A stretch of DNA of 64,000 nucleotides from Bernardetiaceae bacterium (GTDB taxonomy: Bacteria; Bacteroidota; Bacteroidia; Cytophagales; Thermoflexibacteraceae), in NCBI GenBank assembly GCA_025057115.1, contig JANWWZ010000003.1, positions 93,731-157,730 on the forward strand. Direction: 5' to 3'. The position numbers and the translations under genes are program-made. The notes under the pieces are model-generated. The model ran no database searches. It saw only the letters and a list, made by a program, of their open reading frames with translations, and was not told the origin of the DNA. Positions 56,836 through 64,000 of this stretch are shown in pieces (the first letter of the stretch is position 1; every line of letters starts with the position of its first letter).

Positions 56836-57213
56836 CTACTCTTCTTTTCCCAAGTCACGCTCTAGTTGGTTGAGAAAAATAGCATCCACTCCCTCGTTAA
56901 CGGTAGGTACCATGGTAAGTACGCTATCCAGTTTGGAAATAGTGATGATTTTCATGACGTAATCGGTTACCCCTGCTAGCACCAAAATGCCCTGGGCTTC
57001 ATTAGCCAACCGATTAGCTACCAAAATAGCACTGAGCCCGGAAGAGTCCACATACTTAACAGCGGACATATCAATCAGCAGGTTGGTAATGCCTTCTTCT
57101 TGAAATAGGGTAACTACTTGCGCCTTAAGTAAAGGTGCGACGGTGTTAGTCAACTTTTCACTTTGAACGGTTACTAAAGTGTACTTGTCAAATTTTTCAA
57201 TTTTGAACTGCAT
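56836..57213 (-). CDS. STAS-domain protein (anti-sigma-factor antagonist type)
   Basis: This 125-residue single STAS domain is typical of SpoIIAA/RsbV-like proteins. The phosphorylation loop reads VDSSGLSAIL with Ser57 as the likely site, preceded by NLLIDMSAVKY. Such proteins switch partner proteins by phosphorylation at this serine. No kinase, phosphatase or sigma factor gene lies nearby, so the target is unknown. It ends the run that begins with the M14 peptidase and follows purC by 26 bases. Confidence 0.88.
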   Translation of the reverse strand: MQFKIEKFDKYTLVTVQSEKLTNTVAPLLKAQVVTLFQEEGITNLLIDMSAVKYVDSSGLSAILVANRLANEAQGILVLAGVTDYVMKIITISKLDSVLTMVPTVNEGVDAIFLNQLERDLGKEE

Positions 57214-57239
57214 ATGGGAACTGTTTTTCGTAAAGTTAA

Positions 57240-58178
57240 TTAGTGTTGCATAAAATTTTCAATAGCAAGCCGAATAGTAGTTTGAATATCGTCGTAGGGT
57301 TGAGGCTGGAAAGACAAGCCTGTAAGTTGTTCGTAGAGCTCTATGTATCGGTCAGAAATGGATTTTACGCGCTGGTCATCCATAGGCGGAATTAGCTGTC
57401 CTTCCTTGCCCTGAAAACCATTTTCCATAAGCCACTCGCGAACAAATTCTTTGGAAAGTTGGCGTTGCGGCTGACCGCGCTTCTGTCGTTCAGCATAACC
57501 TTCGGCATAAAAATAGCGCGACGAGTCAGGTGTATGGACTTCATCAATCAAATAAATTTGTCCATTCCACTTGCCAAATTCATACTTAGTATCTACTAAA
57601 ATAAGTCCGCGCTGGGCAGCCATCTGGGTACCTCGTTGGTAAAGTGCCAACGCATATTTTTTAAGCAGTGCATAATCTTGCTCACTTACTAGGCCACGGC
57701 TGATAATCTCATCTTCTGAAATATCTTCATCATGTCCGCTTTGAGCTTTTGTAGTAGGGGTGATGATAGGTTGAGGAAAGGGGTCATTTTCTTTCAAGCC
57801 TTCGGGCAAAGGTTCGCCGCAAAGGGTGCGTTTGCCTGCCTTGTACTGCCGCCATGCATGTCCTGCGAGATAGCCGCGCACTACCATTTCTATTTTAAAG
57901 GGTTCGCATCGCTTACCGATGCTTACCTGAGGGTGAGGGATAGCTTCTAGCCAATTAGGCACAATATCAGCCGTAGCCTGCAGGAAATGAGCAGCAATTT
58001 GATTGAGCACCTGTCCTTTGTACGGAATGGCTCGCGGCAAAATCACGTCAAACGCTGAAATGCGGTCAGTAACAACTATTGCCAACCGATTGCCAAAAAT
58101 GTATACATCGCGCACTTTGCCGCGATAGAAACCAGTTTGTCCCTTAAAGTGGAAGTCAGTTTGTTTTAAAGATTGCAT
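57240..58178 (-). CDS. purC: Phosphoribosylaminoimidazole-succinocarboxamide synthase
   Basis: PurC joins CAIR and aspartate with ATP in purine synthesis. Seen motifs: [75 protein letters not shown] and [10 protein letters not shown]. The length (312 residues) fits the longer eukaryote-like bacterial form rather than the 240-residue form. I chose the ATG at 58178; a GTG at 58187 adds three residues. Other pur genes are not adjacent. Confidence 0.95.
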   Translation of the reverse strand: MQSLKQTDFHFKGQTGFYRGKVRDVYIFGNRLAIVVTDRISAFDVILPRAIPYKGQVLNQIAAHFLQATADIVPNWLEAIPHPQVSIGKRCEPFKIEMVVRGYLAGHAWRQYKAGKRTLCGEPLPEGLKENDPFPQPIITPTTKAQSGHDEDISEDEIISRGLVSEQDYALLKKYALALYQRGTQMAAQRGLILVDTKYEFGKWNGQIYLIDEVHTPDSSRYFYAEGYAERQKRGQPQRQLSKEFVREWLMENGFQGKEGQLIPPMDDQRVKSISDRYIELYEQLTGLSFQPQPYDDIQTTIRLAIENFMQH

Positions 58179-58203
58179 GGAAGCCACAACTAACGTTTAA
58201 TTT

Positions 58204-58554
58204 TCAAGCCAGTAGTTTTCTCAATAAAGCTCCTGAAAGACAAGCACATCCACTTAGCAAACCGCCTATTAGACCAGTAACTGCTGCAAGAGCTAAGCCA
58301 TTTGGCAAAGAAAACAAAGCAGCTACTTTATCACCTAAAATAAAGTCGGTAGTGTAGTCAATCCATGCAGCATAAACGCCCCAAAGCAAACTTATGCTTA
58401 AAAAACCCATAGCGAAGGCTTGGAAAGGTTTTTTGCCGAAGATAATGCCAAACACTAACGAGACTATAGACACCGTATAAACGGCATTTCCTGGCAGCAA
58501 GATTTGAAACACCGAACAGACTACAGCTAAGGTCATCACTTGGAGAAGAAACAT
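58204..58554 (-). CDS. Small polytopic membrane protein, function unknown
   Basis: The 116 residues contain three to four hydrophobic segments (about 3-20, 25-45, 48-66, 85-110) with few charged residues and a CACLSG sequence near the end. I recognise no family. It lies 12 bases after the penicillin-acylase gene and 25 before purC, so it is probably translated from the same message. Confidence 0.6.
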   Translation of the reverse strand: MFLLQVMTLAVVCSVFQILLPGNAVYTVSIVSLVFGIIFGKKPFQAFAMGFLSISLLWGVYAAWIDYTTDFILGDKVAALFSLPNGLALAAVTGLIGGLLSGCACLSGALLRKLLA

Positions 58555-58566
58555 AACCTAATCTAA

Positions 58567-60999
58567 TTAGTTGATAAAGGTTTGGCGAAAGAGTATATTA
58601 TTAACAGGTTGCAAAGGGCTTGACATGAAAAGCAATTCATAATACTTTCCCTCGCGCCAGTGATCTATCATATTGGCGTAGTAAGGACTTCCTGGGTTGC
58701 CTGACTGTCCACCTGGATAGACGCCCCAACCCTTAACGCCCTTTTTATCTAATTCCACGACCATGCGCCAGGAGGGTCCATGTCGCTCACTGGTGGCATT
58801 GATAATGTTGCGATTGCCTCCATTGCGCACTTTTTTAACCCCGAAAGGTTCTATTCGCGCTAGGTGTTGGATAGAAGTAGCTTTAAAATCCGCCCAGAGA
58901 GGTAATTGCCCGCCGTGTTGTTGCTGCCAACGGGCGAGGCTATCTATTGCCTCCAAAAATGACTTGATAATAATTTCCCGCGCTGTTTCTCGGTCAGGGG
59001 TTTGCTGGTTGTCGAACAGTGGATGCTGAGGGTATTTTTTAAGTAGTTTGATGGTAGTAAATGCATCGGGTCGGGCATAGGGAATTCCCTTGCCAAGAAA
59101 TTCATCCCAAAGCATTCTGATGAGGTTACTCCACCATGCCTCGTAGTAGCTAGGCGCTTCTGCTTCAGGGTGGTTGTAGAAGTCCCATTTGCTCAAAAGT
59201 CTGTAAATAGGTTTTTGGCTAGCATTGAGCAAGGTAGTATCTATTTGTGCTAAAAAGTAGGGCAAACTTTCAGCGGCTTTTAAATTAAAGTTGTCGTTTT
59301 GCATTGCCATCATCATTTGCGGCGTGATGGCATTCATGGAGTCCAGCAAGCCATTGATGCGGCGATTGCGATAATACTCGTAGTTACCTGCGTAAATGTA
59401 GTATGGATAAAGAGTATCAGTGGGGTGCTGATTAGCAGAGCTCACATAGCCGCGCTTGGGGTTGAGCACTTGTACGTTGTGCTCGTCAGGAATAAATCCT
59501 TGCCATGCAGAGGCGCTATTGGAACCGTCTAAAATAAACTTGCCTTGTTCGCGCCATTTGAGAGGATACTTGCCCTGTACGTGCATAGCAATATCCCCTT
59601 TAACAGAGGCAAAGGCAAAGTTTTGCGCTGGACAGTCAAAATAACTAATTGCTTTGACAAAATCCTGATAATTTTTTGCACGGTTAAGGTAGTAAAAGGT
59701 GAACAACTCCAAAGAAGGATCGTGTGCTGTCCAGCGCATGGCAAGATCGCTATGTTGGCGGTCTTGATGAAATTTTTTGTCGTAGGTTACTGGACCCCAG
59801 TGAGTATAAATAACGGTATCGTAATAGGGCTGCTGATGGCGAATTTTGATTTCTTCTATTCGCTTAGTAGTTTTTCGCCACTTGCCTTCAAAAAAATATT
59901 CCTGACGGGTGTGGTCTTTGTACTCGATAGCGTATAAGTCCAGCACATCGCGTTGGGCGTTAGTTACTCCCCATGCAATGCTATCATTAAAACCGATAAT
60001 GACGTTAGGGGCTCCTGGAAGTGTTACGCCGTAGGTATTAACACCTGGAGCAGCAAGTTGCATTTCAAACCAAATAGAAGGCAAACTTAAAGTAAGGTGC
60101 GGATCATCACAGAGGATGGGATTTCCTGAAGCAGTTTTGCCGCCACTTACCGCCCAGTTGTTGCTTCCCGTGTTAGGCTCGGGCTTAGGCAAGGGCACTA
60201 CATGATAAAATCGCTCCGAAAACTGCACCTTTGGCGTATTGACCTTGAGGGGTTCGAAGTTCCATTTACCTTCAGTGGGGACGATGGGAGCTTGTTCAGG
60301 GTGGTAGTCGGGAAAAAGCAGGTCAAAAGTGGGTCGTCCAAGAAGTTTAAGAGTATTGGTGTTTTCAATGGCATCATCTCCTGAAGCCAGAGTATTTGCC
60401 ATGTATTTGAGCAGCAAAGCAGTCTTTAAAGGTGTCCAAGGCTCTGGGTAGTAGTCGAAAAGTTTGTATTCTATAGGTAAATCTTTGTAAGTGAGGCTAT
60501 TGATGTATGCATTTACTCCTTTGGCGTACTGAGTCAGCAGCATTTTAGCCAAAGGGAGAGAATCCATTAAGGCTACTGCTCTCTCTGCACCGAAAGCTAA
60601 CCCTTTGCGGCGGTTTGTGCGGTCAAGCTCCAGTGCTATTTTGCCTACAATTTCACAGATGCGCCCTGCAGCGGCGTGCGTCTGAAACTCCATTTGCCAA
60701 AGCCGATGTTGAGCTGTAACGTAACCTTGCATGAAGTAAAGATCTTCCTCATTTTCAGCAAAAATGTGAGGCACTAACCGTTCGTCGTAAATCACCTCTA
60801 CCCTTCCCTTCAGCCCATCTAAATGTACTTCTTTAGGTGCTTTACTAATAACTTGTTCTTTGGTTTGTGCATTTTGCCAGAAGCCATCAAAAGGATTGAG
60901 AAACTTGCCCAGCGGTGGTACTTGACCTAGCTTATTATTAAGGGCAAAGGCAAGCACTGCAGTAATAGAAAGCGAAAGCAGGAACTTAAATAGCTTCAT
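58567..60999 (-). CDS. Penicillin acylase family (Ntn-hydrolase) protein
   Basis: This is an exported or membrane-anchored enzyme of 810 residues from the ATG at 60999 (a TTG at 61011 adds four). The N-terminal hydrophobic segment is followed by the alpha-chain region (GRVEVIYDERLVPHIFAENE, YFMQGYVTAQHRLWQMEF). The autocatalytic site is NTGSNNWAVSG, where Ser279 would become the N-terminal nucleophile of the beta chain. NPILCDDPHL and GFNDSIAWGVTN follow. Family members cut amide bonds in penicillins, cephalosporins or acyl-homoserine lactones. The natural substrate here is unknown. It follows the M14 peptidase gene by 29 bases. Confidence 0.9.
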   Translation of the reverse strand: MKLFKFLLSLSITAVLAFALNNKLGQVPPLGKFLNPFDGFWQNAQTKEQVISKAPKEVHLDGLKGRVEVIYDERLVPHIFAENEEDLYFMQGYVTAQHRLWQMEFQTHAAAGRICEIVGKIALELDRTNRRKGLAFGAERAVALMDSLPLAKMLLTQYAKGVNAYINSLTYKDLPIEYKLFDYYPEPWTPLKTALLLKYMANTLASGDDAIENTNTLKLLGRPTFDLLFPDYHPEQAPIVPTEGKWNFEPLKVNTPKVQFSERFYHVVPLPKPEPNTGSNNWAVSGGKTASGNPILCDDPHLTLSLPSIWFEMQLAAPGVNTYGVTLPGAPNVIIGFNDSIAWGVTNAQRDVLDLYAIEYKDHTRQEYFFEGKWRKTTKRIEEIKIRHQQPYYDTVIYTHWGPVTYDKKFHQDRQHSDLAMRWTAHDPSLELFTFYYLNRAKNYQDFVKAISYFDCPAQNFAFASVKGDIAMHVQGKYPLKWREQGKFILDGSNSASAWQGFIPDEHNVQVLNPKRGYVSSANQHPTDTLYPYYIYAGNYEYYRNRRINGLLDSMNAITPQMMMAMQNDNFNLKAAESLPYFLAQIDTTLLNASQKPIYRLLSKWDFYNHPEAEAPSYYEAWWSNLIRMLWDEFLGKGIPYARPDAFTTIKLLKKYPQHPLFDNQQTPDRETAREIIIKSFLEAIDSLARWQQQHGGQLPLWADFKATSIQHLARIEPFGVKKVRNGGNRNIINATSERHGPSWRMVVELDKKGVKGWGVYPGGQSGNPGSPYYANMIDHWREGKYYELLFMSSPLQPVNNILFRQTFIN

Positions 61000-61028
61000 A
61001 AATTTTTGCAAGACAATTTAGTGAAAAC

Positions 61029-63638
61029 TCAATCTTCTTCTTGGGTGATAGGGTTTCCAAAGGAAGTGCGAATTAAGTTGCCGAAAAAGATAGCATTCAT
61101 AAATAGCTTGGTGCCTCCGTACCAAAAGGCGCGAAAGTTAGGGCTATCCGTCATGCTAATTACCCTGCCTCTGCCTTGTGCACTTACATGCAACACGGCG
61201 CTATTTTTGATTTGTTCATAATTCTGTTTAGAAACATAACCGCTTTGCAAAGGATTTTCTCCGTAATAAATTGGATTTACAGCTGCGTTGTTGCCTTTTT
61301 TGAGAAATAATTTGTTATTTTTGAATAGGCTGATTGAGGGGCTTCGGTAGCCATAGGCTAAGGGATGAGTAAGGTCCAAACGAGCCTCGAAAATACTTCC
61401 ACTCATCTGTTGAGCTCCTGCCCAGTTGTCTAACTGTCCATATGGCAAATTGGTAATCTGAGTAGAATCCCTTTTTTCTTGCTTGAAGGCGGCTTCTGTA
61501 AGTCCATTGCGAACTGCCCACGATACGGCTTCCTCGATGGCAAGAAGAGTACCTCCGTTTTGGACCCAATTTTTTAGCCTATTTTGCAATGATTGACCTA
61601 CTTCTGAGTAGTTCCCATTAGCCATGATGATCACGTTATAGCGATCTAAGTTAGCTTTACTTGCATCGCGCAAATCTACAATAGTTACCGGGATGCGGAA
61701 TCGGCTATCCAGTAAATACCATATCTCGCCTACATCATAGCTATTAGTACCTTGTCCACCAAAAAGCAAAATCACGGGTTTGCGCACTTTTTGGAAATAG
61801 CGTCCTCCTAAATCTGGTCCAACCTCTGCCAGCCCCGTATTGACTGCATAGATGTTTACCCCTGTTTGTGCAGCAATATTCTTCATTAAATCGTAAGTGG
61901 ATTGCAAATTACTACCTGCCATTACGACTATAGCTCCCGTATTAAATCGGCGTTTAGTACCTTCGGCGGTCTGTATCTCGAAAGGTTGTGCAGCTACGCG
62001 CGCTATCAAATTTTTACTCAGTACTTCGTAAAGTGCTTGGGGTGCGTAGTATTCATCATACTCAAATATATAAGCATAAGAACTTACCCCACCTATTACT
62101 TCGCCTTTGGGCATAGTGGGCATGCCTTCTATTTTGTTGCCTAGCAAGGTATTAATAGGGGTACGGATTTCAGCATAAGACAGTCCAAAGGCAAGGGGCA
62201 TGGTCCATGTAGTTACGTCATAGAAAAGGCTGTCTTTATAGTAGTTGCCCGTAGTTTTTTCAAATATAGCTCTGATGAGGCGATATTGAGGCTGAGCAGT
62301 AGGCACGATGTAAGCGGTAGTAGGGTCAAAAGTTTGCCCGCCAATTTGTAAGCGGCTTTTGAGTTGATATACTTCTATTTGATGACGGCGCAGGAGTTCT
62401 ACAAAGTGATGGGTTCGCACCCTGTCATACGCATCGCCGAAAGCATATCCTTTTATAGGGGAACTAGCAGCTTCGCTAATGGCAGATTGGAAAAAGTCCC
62501 GTTGCATGCGCAACAGTTCAACTCGCAAATCATAGGAGGCTTGCAAGGTAGAAAGGCAGGTAGCTAGTTGGTTGCGAATAGTGAAAGGATAGGTAAGAAC
62601 TCCATTATCACTCTCTTGGGCATGACCACGCGAGCTTGCTTGTTCGAATAATATGCCTATTGCTCCATTGCCGTCTGGGTAGGTAGAGCCCTTGCCGTAA
62701 TAAAAATCATCAAATCCTTCTTTAGTGTAGTACAAAGATTGAATGCGGTTCATAAAAGATGCATGATAGCGAGCAAATCGAGCAGTTATTTCTTGGTTGA
62801 TTGGAGGAGTGATAGGATTGGTGCGGATGGGTTCACCTGGCATAAAAAAGTAAGTGGCATTAGTTCCCATTTCGTGTTGATCTGCTACTACATTGGGTTT
62901 CCATTGGTGGTATTTTACCAATCTGTTGCGACTTTCTAAATGTTGTGCTGGAAGCCAATCCCGGTTGAGGTCAAACCAATAATGATTAGTTCTTGCACTG
63001 GGCCATACTTCATTAAACTCCCGTGCTGCAGGGTCGGTAATTGTGTTGCCTATGCTTTTGTGCATGTTTACCCAAGTAGAAAAGCGATTCATGCCATCGG
63101 GATTTTGGCAAGGCTCCATTAGAATGATCATTTTATCGAGCATCTCCTCTATGCGGATGTTTTGTGCCGCTGCTAGGTGGTAAGCCGTAAGTACCATCGC
63201 TCCCACACCGCTTTGCTCATTGCCGTGAATAGTAGCTGCCAGCCATACCACCACAGGCATATTTTCTAAACTCAGTGAATTGGATTGAGTAGGATCAGTT
63301 AGTTTTAGGTGCTCGCGGCGTAGGTTTTCTAAGTTTGCTTGATTTTTCGGAGAAGTAATAATTAAAAGCAGTTGTGGACGTCCTTCGTAGGTATATCCAA
63401 ACTCCTCTAACTTGACGCGGTTCGAAGCTGCTGCTAAAGCTCGAAGGTAGTACACCATTTTATCATGACTCATGTGCCATTGACCAAACTTGTGTCCCAT
63501 CACTACTTCAGGGGTAGGAATGGCAGCATTGTACTTAATTGAATCTGGCAAGTAGTAAGAGAGTTCTTGTGCGTAGGACTTATCGGCTAGCCAAAGTCCT
63601 CCTGCCAGCCAAACAGAATAGAAAAATTGCTTTTTCAT
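61029..63638 (-). CDS. Secreted M14 family zinc carboxypeptidase-like protein
   Basis: The 869-residue exported protein has a signal peptide ending KSYAQ. The M14 catalytic domain lies in the first half: HGNE (His138, Glu141) supplies two zinc ligands, VVADQHEMG the third histidine, and IGILFEQASSRG the general-base glutamate. The remaining 450 residues include a flavodoxin/GATase-like region (PVILLFGGQGTNSYDVGEIW, YNVIIMANGNYS) and no obvious type IX sorting signal. It probably trims peptides outside the cytoplasm. It is the first gene of a five-gene minus-strand run. Confidence 0.88.
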   Translation of the reverse strand: MKKQFFYSVWLAGGLWLADKSYAQELSYYLPDSIKYNAAIPTPEVVMGHKFGQWHMSHDKMVYYLRALAAASNRVKLEEFGYTYEGRPQLLLIITSPKNQANLENLRREHLKLTDPTQSNSLSLENMPVVVWLAATIHGNEQSGVGAMVLTAYHLAAAQNIRIEEMLDKMIILMEPCQNPDGMNRFSTWVNMHKSIGNTITDPAAREFNEVWPSARTNHYWFDLNRDWLPAQHLESRNRLVKYHQWKPNVVADQHEMGTNATYFFMPGEPIRTNPITPPINQEITARFARYHASFMNRIQSLYYTKEGFDDFYYGKGSTYPDGNGAIGILFEQASSRGHAQESDNGVLTYPFTIRNQLATCLSTLQASYDLRVELLRMQRDFFQSAISEAASSPIKGYAFGDAYDRVRTHHFVELLRRHQIEVYQLKSRLQIGGQTFDPTTAYIVPTAQPQYRLIRAIFEKTTGNYYKDSLFYDVTTWTMPLAFGLSYAEIRTPINTLLGNKIEGMPTMPKGEVIGGVSSYAYIFEYDEYYAPQALYEVLSKNLIARVAAQPFEIQTAEGTKRRFNTGAIVVMAGSNLQSTYDLMKNIAAQTGVNIYAVNTGLAEVGPDLGGRYFQKVRKPVILLFGGQGTNSYDVGEIWYLLDSRFRIPVTIVDLRDASKANLDRYNVIIMANGNYSEVGQSLQNRLKNWVQNGGTLLAIEEAVSWAVRNGLTEAAFKQEKRDSTQITNLPYGQLDNWAGAQQMSGSIFEARLDLTHPLAYGYRSPSISLFKNNKLFLKKGNNAAVNPIYYGENPLQSGYVSKQNYEQIKNSAVLHVSAQGRGRVISMTDSPNFRAFWYGGTKLFMNAIFFGNLIRTSFGNPITQEED

Positions 63639-63730
63639 GCTACTTCATCGAACGTTACAATACGCTGGGCGTAAGTTAGATGCTTTTCCATAAATCGCAA
63701 CATGCATACGCAAAAACGCTATTTTTGAGT

Positions 63731-64000
63731 ATGATACAGAAATATCCTTTGGGGATACAGCATTTTAGCGAGTTGCGCGGTGGGGGATATGTGTATGTGG
63801 ATAAGACGGCGCAAATATATTCTTTGATAGAGCAGGGGAAGTATTACTTTTTATCTCGTCCTCGTCGGTTTGGCAAGTCGTTGTTGTTGAGCACGTTGGG
63901 GGAGTTGTTTAGCGGAAATCAGCCGTTGTTTTCAGGCTTGTGGATAGAAAACCGCTGGGATTGGAGTAAAAAATACCCTGTCATCTTGTTTAGTTTTGCA
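63731..64000 (+). CDS. AAA-ATPase-like / PD-(D/E)XK nuclease family protein (partial, cut by window edge)
   Basis: Ninety codons are seen from the ATG at 63731 to the right edge. The sequence matches the AAA-ATPase-like (DUF1703-type) family: PLGIQHFSELRGGGYVYVDK, then FLSRPRRFGKSLLLSTLGEL with the RRFGKS Walker-like loop. Members have a C-terminal PD-(D/E)XK nuclease domain, which would lie outside the window. They often occur in many copies in Bacteroidota genomes and their role is unknown. Codons are unusually rich in TTG, GGG and GTG compared with the rest of the window. Confidence 0.82.
   Translation, partial: MIQKYPLGIQHFSELRGGGYVYVDKTAQIYSLIEQGKYYFLSRPRRFGKSLLLSTLGELFSGNQPLFSGLWIENRWDWSKKYPVILFSFA

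Overview
The window comes from a member of the Bacteroidota, most likely a free-living, aerobic, Cytophagales-like lineage. The signs are a giant surface protein with a CHU_C-type C-terminal sorting domain for type IX secretion, PorP/SprF and OmpA partner genes, a complete alternative complex III operon joined to an aa3-type cytochrome oxidase, a transcription factor Rho with a long Pro/Glu-rich insert, a bifunctional HisB, a DUF6089-like outer-membrane barrel, and repeated promoter boxes of the Bacteroidota form TTG-N19..22-TAnnTTTG. Base composition looks moderate (about 40-45% GC by eye). No rRNA, insertion sequence or CRISPR array was seen. The one tRNA has a CAT anticodon and is probably tRNA-Ile2.

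Layout. 1-6.5 kb: an outer-membrane barrel fragment, hisB, an EnvC-like coiled-coil/LytM protein that has lost its zinc ligands, a solitary ATP-grasp enzyme, dcd, an exported SxxK serine hydrolase and a NuiA-like nuclease inhibitor. 6.6-13.1 kb: rpsO, pnp, guaB, a D-2-hydroxyacid dehydrogenase and a site-2 protease with CBS domains. 13.2-20.0 kb: a three-gene surface cluster (eight-repeat adhesin-like protein, PorP/SprF, OmpA/PD40 protein). 20.0-26.4 kb, minus strand: isochorismate synthase, an Ldh-family dehydrogenase, rpsF-rpsR-rplI and rho-accA. 26.6-36.3 kb, mostly plus strand: an ABC exporter, a lipid A type acyltransferase, a thioredoxin/TPR protein, aspartokinase, recQ and fabF, with the tRNA on the minus strand.

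36.3-39.2 kb is the most unusual part. An AT-rich, minus-strand island holds a CARF-HEPN protein of the Csx1/Csx2 (TM1812) type with no cas genes or CRISPR array nearby. Beside it is a DNA methyltransferase with a C-terminal staphylococcal-nuclease-like domain that has lost its catalytic residues, plus a 58-codon reading frame between them. Repeat structures lie on both sides (tandem palindromes at 34.5 kb, a direct/inverted repeat block at 39.1 kb). It looks like a defence-type insertion next to housekeeping fabF.

39.3-44.6 kb: a giant FAD/Fe-S oxidoreductase, uvrC and a glyoxalase-fold protein. 44.7-56.4 kb: one long respiratory operon, actA-B-C-D-E-F then ctaC-ctaD, with a recognisable promoter and a strong terminator. 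It encodes quinol oxidation, electron transfer through c hemes and oxygen reduction as one unit. 56.8-63.6 kb: a tightly spaced minus-strand run (M14 peptidase, penicillin-acylase family enzyme, small membrane protein, purC, STAS protein). The right edge cuts an AAA-ATPase-like gene whose codon use differs from its neighbours.
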